NCBI RefSeq assembly: GCF_007004665.1
Contig: NZ_ML660063.1
Location: forward strand, 62,001-126,000
DNA length: 64,000 nt
Direction: 5' to 3'
Source of the DNA: Denitrobaculum tricleocarpae
GTDB taxonomy: Bacteria > Pseudomonadota > Alphaproteobacteria > Kiloniellales > Kiloniellaceae
The translations under genes and the position numbers were made by a program. The notes under the pieces were generated by a model, which saw only the letters and a program-made list of their open reading frames with translations, had not been told where the DNA came from and did not search any database. Position 1 is the stretch's first letter, and each line of letters begins with the position of its first letter. Positions 16,304-24,880 of the stretch are shown one piece after another.

Positions 16304-17137
16304 ATGATACTGGTACAGGGGTTGAAGGCCTTTTTGGCGGCGGAGTTGCCGCAAAGAACCCAGGAGGTAATTGAGGAGCGCCGCCGTAAGTTGAGGGCAC
16401 GGCGATTTTCATCGCAAAACGAGGGTGATGCCTACCGCTGTATTTTTTGCGATCACAGCTACGCGCGCTTCATGAAGGCTGGATTGGACTATCCGGTCAT
16501 CAAGGAGAAGAAGATCGTCGCCGGTGGCTTGCGCGACAACGTGGTCTGTCCTGCGTGCGGTTCCATGGACCGGGAGCGCCTTGCGCGGCTCGTGCTGACG
16601 GAACAGATGGGGTTGCGTCCGCATCATGACACATTGCATGTCGCGCCCGAGCCGATGCTTTACGAGTATCTTTCCAAGACGGTCACCGGCCGCCTGGTCG
16701 CCTGTGATCTCTTCCCTGACGACCGTCCCGGCGTGCCCAATATCATCAAGCAGGATCTGACCAAACTCGAGTTTGACGACGGCAGTTTCGACATCGTGAT
16801 TTGTAATCACGTGATGGAGCACATCCCTGCCGATGTCGTCGCGATGACTGAAATCAAGCGGGTTTTGAGGCCCGGGGGCAAGGCCTTGCTGCAGGTTCCC
16901 TATTCAGAGGTGATCGAGACGACCGAAGAGGATTTGTCCGTGATCACCAATGCCGAGCGTATTGCCCGCTACGGTCAGTCCGATCATGTCAGACTCTACG
17001 AGAAGCAGGACTACGTCCGGCGTTTGAAAGAGGCTGGCTTCGATGTTCAGATGCTGGAACTTGACGCTCTTAAGACCTACCGGCGCTATGCCGTGAATCC
17101 AGAGGAGTGTGCCTTCGTCGCGCGAAAGCCGGAATAG
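16304..17137 (+). CDS. SAM-dependent methyltransferase with four-Cys zinc knuckle
   Basis: The 277-residue protein begins with a basic helix, then a zinc-knuckle-like pattern of two CxxC pairs (Cys46/Cys49 in YRCIFCD and Cys82/Cys85 in VCPACGS). A class I methyltransferase domain follows from about residue 100. Its SAM-site motifs include HVAPEPMLYEYL, DLTKLEFDDGSFDIVICNHV (acidic loop and motif IV) and VLRPGGKALLQVPYS. This layout is common in sugar or glycan methyltransferases near polysaccharide genes, but the substrate is unknown. GAGGCGG lies before the ATG. It stands alone between metZ and an FAD oxidase. Confidence 0.85.
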   Translation: MILVQGLKAFLAAELPQRTQEVIEERRRKLRARRFSSQNEGDAYRCIFCDHSYARFMKAGLDYPVIKEKKIVAGGLRDNVVCPACGSMDRERLARLVLTEQMGLRPHHDTLHVAPEPMLYEYLSKTVTGRLVACDLFPDDRPGVPNIIKQDLTKLEFDDGSFDIVICNHVMEHIPADVVAMTEIKRVLRPGGKALLQVPYSEVIETTEEDLSVITNAERIARYGQSDHVRLYEKQDYVRRLKEAGFDVQMLELDALKTYRRYAVNPEECAFVARKPE

Positions 17138-17208
17138 TTTGCGAGACCGAGGATTCCTAAATTAGGATGGCTGTGAGGCGATATTTACAGCAAAACCAGT
17201 TGATTTGA

Positions 17209-18519
17209 GTGCCCTTTAAATCCGAATCACCATCAGCGTACATCGATAGCTACTACGCGCGGACAATTGCGCCGCACACTGCGCGCCCGCCGTTGCGAAG
17301 TGACACCGAAACCGATGTCTGTGTGATCGGCGGCGGCCTTGCCGGGCTATCTACAGCGCTGGGTTTGGCAGAACGTGACGTCAAGGTTGTTCTGATCGAG
17401 GCCAGACGGGTTGGCTGGGGCGCATCGGGGCGCAACGGCGGCTTTGTATCCGCGGGGTTCTCCCTCTCGCCAAGGCAAATCGTGAAGGACCTCGGGCGCG
17501 AGCAGGCGCGGGAGGTTTACGATCTCAGCCGCGATGCTGTGGCCCTGATCCGGCGGCGTATCAAAGACCTTGAGCTGCCCGGTGTACCGGTGGTCGATGG
17601 CCGCATGAAAGTGTTGCGCTATCATGATCCCGAGCAGTTGGCCCGGGACTGTGATTTCATGGCCGAGGTTCTCGCGATCGAGTCCGAGGTCTGGCCGCGC
17701 GAGCGGCTGCGCGAGGTGCTGCTGAGCGAACGCTATCACGGCGCGCTCTACATCCCTTCCGGGTTTCACTTTCATCCCCTGAATTATGCCCTGGGAATTG
17801 CGCAGGCCGCGGAGACCGCAGGCGTAAAGATATACGAGGACACACCGGCGGTCTGGCTGAATCTGGAAAGTCCGCAAAAACGAATTGAGACGCCGTCCGG
17901 CGCCGTCCTTGCAAGAGAGATCGTGATTGCCTGTGGCGGCTACATCGCTGGTTTGCAGCCTTTGCTCTCGGGTGCCACGCTGCCGGTCGCGACCTATGTC
18001 ATGACGACCGAGCCGCTCGGCGCCCGGCTGAAAGAAGCGATCCGGGTTCCCTACGCGATCTCCGACACCCGGCTGGCGGGCAACTATTTTCGGGCGCTGA
18101 GCGATGGACGGATTCTCTGGGGAGGCGACATCACGGCCCGCACCCGCGAACCCGGGCAACTTGCGAAGAAGATGATCGATGATCTGCTGTCGGTGTTTCC
18201 GCAGCTCGCCGGGGTACGCGCCGAGGATGCCTGGATGGGCCTGATGGGCTACCCGATACACAAGATGCCGCAGCTGGGCAGGCATGCGCCCGGTGTCTGG
18301 CACTGCATGGGATATGGCGGCCACGGTATGGCGGCGACCACCATGGGCGGCGAGCTGATTGCCGCCGCCATTGCAGAGCGCGATGACCGCTATCGCCTCT
18401 TTTCGCGCTACGGTCTGCAATGGACCGGCGGCCGGGTCATAGGAGCGGTCGCGGCGCAGATGACCTACTGGTATTATCAATGGCTGGACCGTTTGCAGGA
18501 AGCCCGCTCGCACGGGTAG
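17209..18519 (+). CDS. FAD-dependent amine/amino-acid oxidase (DAO family, PuuB/OrdL-like)
   Basis: The 436-residue protein has an N-terminal dinucleotide-binding motif (VCVIGGGLAGLSTALGLAE, Gly-x-Gly-x-x-Gly) and the DAO-family sequence VGWGASGRNGGFVSAGF, typical of gamma-glutamylputrescine oxidases. The C-terminal FAD/substrate block is HCMGYGGHGMAATTMGGELI. Expected chemistry is oxidative deamination of an N-substituted amine to an aldehyde with H2O2. A GTG at 17209 directly follows an in-frame TGA, so it is the only plausible start although its ribosome binding site is weak. The polyamine link is by similarity; no puu operon surrounds it, although an agmatinase-family gene lies 15 kb away. 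Confidence 0.85.
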   Translation: MPFKSESPSAYIDSYYARTIAPHTARPPLRSDTETDVCVIGGGLAGLSTALGLAERDVKVVLIEARRVGWGASGRNGGFVSAGFSLSPRQIVKDLGREQAREVYDLSRDAVALIRRRIKDLELPGVPVVDGRMKVLRYHDPEQLARDCDFMAEVLAIESEVWPRERLREVLLSERYHGALYIPSGFHFHPLNYALGIAQAAETAGVKIYEDTPAVWLNLESPQKRIETPSGAVLAREIVIACGGYIAGLQPLLSGATLPVATYVMTTEPLGARLKEAIRVPYAISDTRLAGNYFRALSDGRILWGGDITARTREPGQLAKKMIDDLLSVFPQLAGVRAEDAWMGLMGYPIHKMPQLGRHAPGVWHCMGYGGHGMAATTMGGELIAAAIAERDDRYRLFSRYGLQWTGGRVIGAVAAQMTYWYYQWLDRLQEARSHG

Positions 18520-18565
18520 ATGCTCTGCGCCAACAAGGCGGAAAATTTTACAGGCAGAAACCGAC

Positions 18566-19123
18566 GTGAACCCAAGACCTCAGTCCTCAGCCTCAATCCC
18601 TGTTGTCGAGACGAACCGCTTGCTTCTGCGCGGTTTCGAGCTCGGTGATTTCGATGACCACGCAGCGCTTTGGGCGGATCCTGATGTGGTCCGCCACATC
18701 AGCGGGAAGGTTTCCTCGCGGGAGGAGTCCTGGAACCGGTTTTTGCGTACCTGCGGACACTGGAGTTTTATGGGGTTTGGGTATTGGGCGCTGATCGAAA
18801 AAGAAACCGGCCGCTTCGCGGGCCAGGTCGGGTTGGGCGACTTCAAGCGCGATATCGAACCTTCCATCGAGGGCACGCCCGAGATGGGTTGGGTGCTGGC
18901 GACCTGGTGCCATGGCCGGGGCTATGCGACCGAAGCTGTACAAGCAGCCTTACGCTGGGTCGAGACGCATTTCGGTCCGGATTGCAGGACGGTCTGCCTC
19001 ATCGATCCGGAAAACCCTGCGTCGATCCGTGTCGCGGAAAAATGCGGCTATCGGGAGTATTTCCGCACAAGCTATCACGGCGGTCCTACGATCCTGTTGG
19101 AGCGTTGCTCTGCGCGTTCTTAA
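18566..19123 (+). CDS. GNAT-family N-acetyltransferase (RimJ/RimL type)
   Basis: The 185-residue acetyltransferase of the Acetyltransf_3 group starts with VETNRLLLRGFELGDFDDHA. Its acetyl-CoA-binding region is PEMGWVLATWCHGRGYATEAVQAAL, with the R/Q-x-x-G-x-G/A pattern seen as CHGRGYA. VCLIDPENPASIRVAEKCGY is the usual C-terminal signature. Members acetylate ribosomal proteins, aminoglycosides or small molecules; the substrate is not evident. GTG at 18566 is the start used. It lies 47 nt after the FAD oxidase and may be co-transcribed. It converges with hpnE, the stop codons being 5 nt apart. Confidence 0.9.
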   Translation: MNPRPQSSASIPVVETNRLLLRGFELGDFDDHAALWADPDVVRHISGKVSSREESWNRFLRTCGHWSFMGFGYWALIEKETGRFAGQVGLGDFKRDIEPSIEGTPEMGWVLATWCHGRGYATEAVQAALRWVETHFGPDCRTVCLIDPENPASIRVAEKCGYREYFRTSYHGGPTILLERCSARS

Positions 19124-19128
19124 CCGGG

Positions 19129-20394
19129 TCAGAACCCGCTGGCGAGCGCAGCAGCGTTGTTTCCGGAACGGATCGCGCTCTCGATCGTGGCCGGGTAGCC
19201 GGTATCGGTCCAGTCGCCGGCCAGTAGAAGATTGCGCCATGCGGTTCTTGCACCCGGGCGCAGCTTCAAGGCGGCCGGTGTCTGGGCGAAGGTGGCGCGG
19301 CGTTCCTTTACGACGCGAGCCTCATATTCGCAGTTCGGGTCTAATCCGAGCGCCTGCGCGGTCTCCGACCAGGCCACACGCGCAATCTCCTCGGCGGGCT
19401 GCCCGGCGAGCCTGTCTGCTGCACTGACCGTCAGACTGGCGATATCGTCGCGCAGGAACACCCAGTCGAAGCTTCCACCGACCATCCCCAGAAAGGGCAG
19501 GTTCTCCGGCAGCGGTGGCGGTGTGTCGGGGGCTAGCGCGAGCCGAAGGTGAACATTTACGATGGATCGGCTGTCGTCCGGCGCCTTGAGCCCGGGCAGA
19601 ATCTGTGCGGCGTTCCCCGGCGGCAGGGCGATGACCACGGCATCCGACTCACCGAGTTCGACCCTTCCGCCTCCAAACTCCAATGCCGAAACCCGATCAC
19701 CCTCGAAGTCCAGGCTGCGGAGCCGGTGGTTGAAGAGGATCTGGTTGGGGGCGGATTGAACGATCTCCAATGCCGGGTCGAGGAAACTGTCGCTGAGACC
19801 CTTTTTCGGCACCAGCGGCACACAGGCCTTGCCCCCTCTGGCGAAGGTTTCGCGGATTGTGCGCCAGAGCAGTTGGGCCGAGGCCTCTTCCGGAGGTGTG
19901 TTCAAAGCCGAAGTGCAGAAGGGCTGCCAGAAGCGATGCCAGAGGAGATCACGCTTCGGCAGGCATTCGGCAACAGTCTCGTCGCTGCGCGCCGCCGCGA
20001 TGCGCAAGATCGACAGATAATCCAGTGGGTTCGTGCCCGAAACCCGATGCCGGTTCTGGAAAACCCACCAGGGAAGCGGACTGATGCCGGGAGAGACCGT
20101 CCAGCGGTCACCGCTGGCCAGATCGACGAAAGGGAAGCTGGCGCGCGCTGGACTGACAAAGCGGTCCCGCGCGCGAATTTCGCGCAGATAGTCCAGAGCT
20201 GCATAGTTGGCAGAAAGCAGAAGGTGATTGCCGTTGTCGACTTGCCGCTTCAGCTTGCTGTCCCAATAAGACCGGCAACGTCCGCCCGCCTGCGCCGCCG
20301 CGTCGTAGAGGATGACCGGAACACCCGTACGGGTCAGGCGCAGCGCGCAGGCAAGACCGGAGAGGCCGGCACCGACGATGTGGACCTGCTTCAA
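19129..20394 (-). CDS. hpnE: Hydroxysqualene dehydroxylase (squalene-associated FAD desaturase)
   Basis: The 421-residue flavoprotein performs the last step of the three-enzyme squalene route, removing the hydroxyl of hydroxysqualene. Its N-terminal KQVHIVGAGLSGLACALRL is an amine-oxidase-type FAD site. VDNGNHLLLSANYAALDYL is a block characteristic of HpnE. WRNLLLAGDWTDTGYPATIESAIRSGNNAA forms the C-terminal FAD-binding motif when read in two parts: LLLAGDWTDTGYPATIE and SAIRSGNNAA. It follows hpnD by 3 nt in an hpnC-hpnD-hpnE operon, which confirms the role. Squalene is used for hopanoids; no cyclase gene lies in the window. Confidence 0.94.
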   Translation of the reverse strand: MKQVHIVGAGLSGLACALRLTRTGVPVILYDAAAQAGGRCRSYWDSKLKRQVDNGNHLLLSANYAALDYLREIRARDRFVSPARASFPFVDLASGDRWTVSPGISPLPWWVFQNRHRVSGTNPLDYLSILRIAAARSDETVAECLPKRDLLWHRFWQPFCTSALNTPPEEASAQLLWRTIRETFARGGKACVPLVPKKGLSDSFLDPALEIVQSAPNQILFNHRLRSLDFEGDRVSALEFGGGRVELGESDAVVIALPPGNAAQILPGLKAPDDSRSIVNVHLRLALAPDTPPPLPENLPFLGMVGGSFDWVFLRDDIASLTVSAADRLAGQPAEEIARVAWSETAQALGLDPNCEYEARVVKERRATFAQTPAALKLRPGARTAWRNLLLAGDWTDTGYPATIESAIRSGNNAAALASGF

Positions 20395-20397
20395 GAC

Positions 20398-21270
20398 TTA
20401 GATCAACCCATAGCGGAGCACCAGCCAGAGCTTTTCCGCGCGCCGGAGCGTGATCCTGTTTTCGTCGTGCGGCCAGCCGGTCTCTTTCACACGCTCGAGC
20501 AAGCGGCCGTAGACCTCCAGCATCAGCCGCGCCGGGCGGAGCGATGAACCCGCAGACTGCGCGATGAGTTCTCGCGCGCGCGAAAAAAGCCTGTCTGCTT
20601 CTGCGCAGAGTGCCGCATGAACGCGGGTGAAGTTTGGATGCTTGAGGACGGTCAGGGGGTCTGTATCCTCAATGCCCTCTTGTTTGAGCAGATCCCTCGG
20701 GACGTAGAGGCGCCCGCGCGCGGCGTCTTCCCACAGATCGCGCAGGATGTTTGTGATCTGCAAGGCTTCGCCTTGAACGACGGCAAGTTCTTCCGCTGCA
20801 GGGCCTCTGGCACCGAAGGCGTGAATTGAGAGCAGTCCGACGGCCCCGGCGACGCGGCGGCAATAGAGTGTGAAGTCTTCCCGCACCGGCGCACGGATAG
20901 AAGCCCGTGCGTCCATCTCCATGCCGTCGATCACGGCTAAAAATTCGGCTTTGGGCAAGTTGAAGCTGTCTTTGGCCGGCTGGAGCGCCTGCATGATCGG
21001 ATGTTTCGGCGTTCCGGCAAAAAGCTGCTCGACCTCCTCGCGCCACGCCTCGAGTTTTGCATGTTTTTGTGCTTCTGTTTCCGGTCCGTCGGCAATGTCG
21101 TCCACACAGCGGCAAAAGGCGTAAATTCCATACATCGCGTGCCGGCGCGACGGCGGCAGGAGACGCATGGCCCAAATGAAAGACGAGCCCGCTTTCTCCA
21201 CTATCTTGCGGACATAGGTTTCCGGCGTATCGCGGGTTATGGCCTGCTGCAGTTCGAGACTCTCAGCCAT
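20398..21270 (-). CDS. hpnD: Presqualene diphosphate synthase
   Basis: The roughly 290-residue squalene/phytoene-synthase-fold enzyme condenses two farnesyl diphosphates to presqualene diphosphate. Two aspartate-rich Mg sites are present: CRCVDDIADGP and ITNILRDLWEDAARGRLYVP. The start is taken as ATG 21270, 30 residues before the conserved SSFIWAMRLLP; an ATG at 21291 would lengthen it by seven residues. It overlaps the end of hpnC by 8 nt (translational coupling) and is followed 3 nt later by hpnE. Confidence 0.94.
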   Translation of the reverse strand: MAESLELQQAITRDTPETYVRKIVEKAGSSFIWAMRLLPPSRRHAMYGIYAFCRCVDDIADGPETEAQKHAKLEAWREEVEQLFAGTPKHPIMQALQPAKDSFNLPKAEFLAVIDGMEMDARASIRAPVREDFTLYCRRVAGAVGLLSIHAFGARGPAAEELAVVQGEALQITNILRDLWEDAARGRLYVPRDLLKQEGIEDTDPLTVLKHPNFTRVHAALCAEADRLFSRARELIAQSAGSSLRPARLMLEVYGRLLERVKETGWPHDENRITLRRAEKLWLVLRYGLI

Positions 21271-22198
21271 GGGGGCCCGTTGCTTTTCCATTGCGGTTCA
21301 CGCCGCGTGTGAAGAGGCGGCTGGCCAGGACACTCAGAACACCACGCAGACCGCAGTCGAGGAAGTCGAGTTTTCGAAGAGACACCTTCTTCGCCAGGAG
21401 GTCGTGTTTGCGGAGCCGGGCCGACAGTCGCCGCGCCAGTCTCAGAATGACTGCCGATTCCATGGCGAGGCCACGGTTGGACAGGCGTAACGGCAGATCC
21501 TCAGCTCTTTGAAGCAGCACATCGACCTCATCCAGGTTTCGGTCGATGATCCGGCGCATCGAGACCGGCATTTGCCCTGCGGTGAGGATATCTTCGGTCA
21601 ATCCTTCTGCCAGCAGCCAATCCATGGGCAGGTAGACGCGATTGAGCCGCTCATAGTCCTCGGCACAGTCCTGCAGATGGTTGAGGACCTGAAGAGCGCT
21701 GCAGAGAGCATCGGATGCCGGGTACGCGTCGGGCGACTCGCCGTGAAGATCGAGGAGGTAGCGGCCGACCGGGTTGGCCGAGAGCCGGCAATACGCCATC
21801 AGATCATCCCAGGACTCGCGGCGTGACTTTCGGGCATCCTGCATGAAGGCGTAGAGGAGATCGAGACAACGCTCGGGTGCAATTTCCGTTGCGGTCAGGC
21901 TCCTCCGCATTTCCGCAACCACATCCGCGTTCTGGTCGCCGCCACGGATCAGGCTTTCTTCAAAAGTAGAGAGCTGTGCCATCTTGTCCGCGGGCGTCAG
22001 ATCGGGGTTGTCGGCGATATCATCGGAGGCCCGGGCAAAGCGATAGTAGGCCATGATATGGGGCCGCAACCGCGCCTCGATCAGCCAGGAACCGACTGGA
22101 AAATTCTCATCCCGTGCTGTCTTGCCGGGCGCGCGCGCGATCACTGGCGGATCGGCAAGACGAGCCTCGGCATGCGGCGTTCTGATCGGCTGTGGCAT
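21263..22198 (-). CDS. hpnC: Hydroxysqualene synthase
   Basis: The roughly 311-residue protein is the second squalene-synthase-like enzyme of the bacterial pathway, converting presqualene diphosphate to hydroxysqualene. Its signatures are DENFPVGSWLIEARLRPHI (family start), FARASDDIADNPDLT (first Asp-rich motif) and LNHLQDCAEDYERLNRVYLP (second). The ATG at 22198 is used; a GTG at 22213 is possible, and neither has a strong ribosome binding site. It is the first gene of hpnCDE. A short 7-bp tandem repeat (GGGTTGC/GAGTTGC/GGGTTGC, 22242-22262) lies just upstream. Confidence 0.93.
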   Translation of the reverse strand: MPQPIRTPHAEARLADPPVIARAPGKTARDENFPVGSWLIEARLRPHIMAYYRFARASDDIADNPDLTPADKMAQLSTFEESLIRGGDQNADVVAEMRRSLTATEIAPERCLDLLYAFMQDARKSRRESWDDLMAYCRLSANPVGRYLLDLHGESPDAYPASDALCSALQVLNHLQDCAEDYERLNRVYLPMDWLLAEGLTEDILTAGQMPVSMRRIIDRNLDEVDVLLQRAEDLPLRLSNRGLAMESAVILRLARRLSARLRKHDLLAKKVSLRKLDFLDCGLRGVLSVLASRLFTRGVNRNGKATGPHG

Positions 22199-22341
22199 GG
22201 GACTATGCGGCACGATGCATCTTCGTCTTCTGAGTTACGGCGGGTTGCGAGTTGCGGGTTGCGACGCGAGGGAATTTCGCGATTGTAACCGGGTGGTATG
22301 GCAGGACGCAAACCCAGTGTTTCCCGGGATTCCCGGGCCAA

Positions 22342-22920
22342 CTATTCACTAAGTTCCGCGAAGCGGGCGAGAAAGGCGTTCCTGGCCTGATCCGGCTGGA
22401 CCGGTGTCAGCCGGATCTCCTCGCCCTCAACCTGTTTTCCAAAGAGCCGTTTGGCCTCGCTCGGCGAAAAACCGGCAAGTTGGGTCGCTTCCAGATAGGC
22501 CGCGGTCCGATCTGCCTGCTTGATGGCGCGCGCCAGTTCGCGCGGCGTAACAGGCGGGAGGGCGAACCGCAGATGGATGGCGGCCAGCAAGCGGTTCTCG
22601 AGCGCTTTATAGTCTGGTCCGATAGCGGATTTGAAAGGCGTGATCATATCACCGACCACATACTCGGGCGCATCATGCAAAAGCGCCGCAAGTAGCCATT
22701 TTGATGGCGTATCAGGCTTCAGCCGCCGGACAAGCTCTTCAACCAGAAGTGAATGCTGGGCGACGCTGAAGGCCCAGTCGCCGGAGGTCTGTCCGTTCCA
22801 GCGTGCGACACGCGACAAACCCTGGGCAATATCCTCGATCTCGACATCCAACGGTGAAGGGTCAAGCAGGTTGAGGCGGCGTCCGCTCAGCATGCGTTGC
22901 CAGGCTCTGGGCGCAGGCAT
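22342..22920 (-). CDS. HD-domain hydrolase (YfbR-like nucleotidase group)
   Basis: The 192-residue protein has the HD metal-site residues in order: SVAQHSLLVEEL (His), LLAALLHDAPEYVVGDM (His-Asp), and AIKQADRTAAYLEA (distal Asp). Close relatives are YfbR-type 5'-deoxynucleotidases, whose opening (GRRLNLLDPSPLDVEIEDIA) is recognisable. ATG 22920 is chosen because GGGAG lies 8-9 nt upstream and the conserved domain begins soon after; a 44-residue upstream extension is rejected. It is expressed divergently from coxC, 290 bp away, and precedes hpnC on the same strand by 140 nt. Confidence 0.85.
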   Translation of the reverse strand: MPAPRAWQRMLSGRRLNLLDPSPLDVEIEDIAQGLSRVARWNGQTSGDWAFSVAQHSLLVEELVRRLKPDTPSKWLLAALLHDAPEYVVGDMITPFKSAIGPDYKALENRLLAAIHLRFALPPVTPRELARAIKQADRTAAYLEATQLAGFSPSEAKRLFGKQVEGEEIRLTPVQPDQARNAFLARFAELSE

Positions 22921-23207
22921 TTTACAAGGCTCCCGCTCTCTCGGGTTTCGGATAAAAAGTCGGATGCTGTCCTGTCCGACTTCAGCCCGGCTCCTGCCCG
23001 GCTCGGATTTTCGCAGCGCTCTCTTATGCTGGCGGGACCACTTTGCCGTCAATCGGGATTTGTTTCAGGATTCCGCTCAAGGGTGGTAATCTACAGAAAA
23101 AGCGGCCTTTGGCTCATGGTGGGGGAGAGCCTTGCTGGCTGCGAGGTGGTGCAGGGAGGTGAAATGGCGGCTTGCCCTTCGCAAATCAGTGTCCTGGGTG
23201 ACATTTG

Positions 23208-24344
23208 ATGCTGGTTCAGTATGACCCGGCTCTAATTGCCCTTTCTCTCGCTGTGGCCATTATCGGGTCCTACGCAGGGCTGCACATGGTCGAACGCATG
23301 GTGCTGTTGTCGGGAGCCGTCCGTAAATCGATTCTCGCGGCGTCCGCGGTCGCGATCGGGGTCAGCATCTGGTCGATGCATTTCATTGGCATGCTGGCAT
23401 TGCAGCTGCCGATTTCGATCAACTACGATATTCTGACCACTTTGATATCGGCCCTCGTTTCGATCCTGATGACAGGGGTGGGCCTGGCGCTGGTCAGTTA
23501 CGGCCGGGTGACGCCCCTTAAGCTCGCGGCCGCCGGTATTGCCATGGGCGGCGGTATCTCGACCATGCACTACGTCGGAATGTCAGCGGTCCGCGCCAAT
23601 TGTACCATTGCCTACACGCCATGGCTTGTGATTGCTTCCGTTCTGATCGGGGTGCTGGCATCGACGCTCGCGCTTTATCTGGCATCACGGGACAAGAAGC
23701 GCTGGCAGGTCGTTTGTGCGGCGGTTGTCATGGGGCTGGCGATGGCGGGGATGCACTATGTCGCCATGGGCGCCGCGACCTTCGTGCCGGTGACTTTTCT
23801 GATCTCAGTGGCCGAGCCCATACTGGATCCCTCGACACTCGCGATCATCGTGGCGCTGACAACCTTTTTTATTCTGGGCTTCGCGATCCTCTCCGTGCTG
23901 CCCGATGGCCAGAGCCAGGGGCTCTCCACGCAAACCGCAGGCAAGGCCATGGCTTCAGTGGGGTTGGAGCTTCCGGCTGCAGCTCTTCAGGAAGCCTCAA
24001 CTTCGATAAGCTCCGGGGTCAAGATCCCCGTCGACAGCAACAACAAAACTCTGTTTCTCGAGGCCGAGGAGGTTGTTGCGGTTCAGGCCGACGGCCGCTA
24101 CACCCAGGTCTTTACGACGGAACAGAGTTTCTTTTGCGCCTTCTCGATTTCGGAACTGGAATCGCTTCTGGACCCGGAGAAGTTTCTGCGGGTCCACCGA
24201 AGCCACATCGTAAAACTTGAGGCGATCGAATCCTTCGAGCGGAAAAACGAAAAGGGTGCCGTCATGCTGCGCAGCATGGCGCATCGTGTTGTACCGGTCA
24301 GCCGGGGAAACGTGACTCTGCTGCAAGCCGTGCTCCCTCACTAA
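23208..24344 (+). CDS. coxC: MHYT-LytTR membrane regulator, CoxC-like
   Basis: The 378-residue protein has seven predicted membrane helices with three MHYT sensor repeats (WSMHFIGMLALQ, STMHYVGMSAVR and AGMHYVAMGAAT). After a linker, a LytTR DNA-binding domain occupies about residues 275-375 (FLEAEEVVAVQADGRYTQVF and KFLRVHRSHIVKLEAIESF). The MHYT Met/His residues are thought to hold copper and to sense CO, O2 or NO. This exact fusion is encoded by coxC and coxH in the CO dehydrogenase cluster of Oligotropha carboxidovorans. Here it lies directly upstream of coxMSL, so CO-responsive activation is the best inference. GTACG repeats downstream are candidate targets. ATG 23208 is preferred to TTG 23205. 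Confidence 0.92.
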   Translation: MLVQYDPALIALSLAVAIIGSYAGLHMVERMVLLSGAVRKSILAASAVAIGVSIWSMHFIGMLALQLPISINYDILTTLISALVSILMTGVGLALVSYGRVTPLKLAAAGIAMGGGISTMHYVGMSAVRANCTIAYTPWLVIASVLIGVLASTLALYLASRDKKRWQVVCAAVVMGLAMAGMHYVAMGAATFVPVTFLISVAEPILDPSTLAIIVALTTFFILGFAILSVLPDGQSQGLSTQTAGKAMASVGLELPAAALQEASTSISSGVKIPVDSNNKTLFLEAEEVVAVQADGRYTQVFTTEQSFFCAFSISELESLLDPEKFLRVHRSHIVKLEAIESFERKNEKGAVMLRSMAHRVVPVSRGNVTLLQAVLPH

Positions 24345-24880
24345 GTGTCTGGCGTTCGTACGTGTGGGGCGGAGAGCTGAAACCAGGTCTCGGCCATGCG
24401 ACTTGCTCTACTCTCTTTTTTATAAGCTTCCGATGTGTACGTCCGCGTTTGTACGTTCAAAGCTCTTGGATGATAGTACTATTCCTCAGCGCGCTGTACG
24501 TTCGAGCCCTTGCCATTGGTGTGTACGAAACGCATTTCATTAAAAAATAGGCGATTTTCGTGCCCGGGCACTAGCGGAGGGATGCAGCCTGTGGGTGAAT
24601 CTGGCCAACGTGCACGCAACGAGGGTCCGGCGAGAGTCCCAACCGTGCCGGGAGGAAAACTTCGGTCAGTGCGATCGGCTCCGATGATGAGGCGTGTGCA
24701 TTTGTTCCGAAAATCATAAAAGCGGCCTTTTCAGCGAAGGGTGATGTTCGCAGGCGATGCAGCACCAGGATCTGATCTGGTTCAACTCCCGGCGACTTGA
24801 CGGAGCAGGCTTCTCGATCTGACGCTCACCATTGGCGTGCCACCGCTTTCTAGGGAGCCACAGCTCATGAGGAGACTGGC
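24345..24880. other. 536-bp coxC-coxM intergenic region
   Basis: No gene is seen. The first 190 bp hold the GTACG repeat cluster listed separately. The remainder has no clear hairpin terminator; GAGGAG just before 24881 is the coxM ribosome binding site. The cox promoter is presumably here. Confidence 0.6.
24351..24533. promoter_or_regulatory. GTACG repeat cluster, candidate LytTR-type operators for cox
   Basis: GTACG occurs at about 24437, 24451, 24496 and 24523 on plus, with a self-complementary CGTACG at 24357-24362. Two copies extend to TACGTTCAA (24452-24460) and TACGTTCGA (24497-24505). These fit the LytTR consensus [TA][AC][CA]GTTN[AG][TG] at eight of nine positions. Their start-to-start distance of 45 bp is close to two 22-bp steps, the usual LytTR repeat period. 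The adjacent coxC product carries a LytTR domain. Confidence 0.5.

Noticed and set aside
24362-24550. 62-codon open frame between coxC and coxM
   Set aside because: It lies on the GTACG repeat cluster and has no ribosome binding site; regulatory DNA is the better reading.
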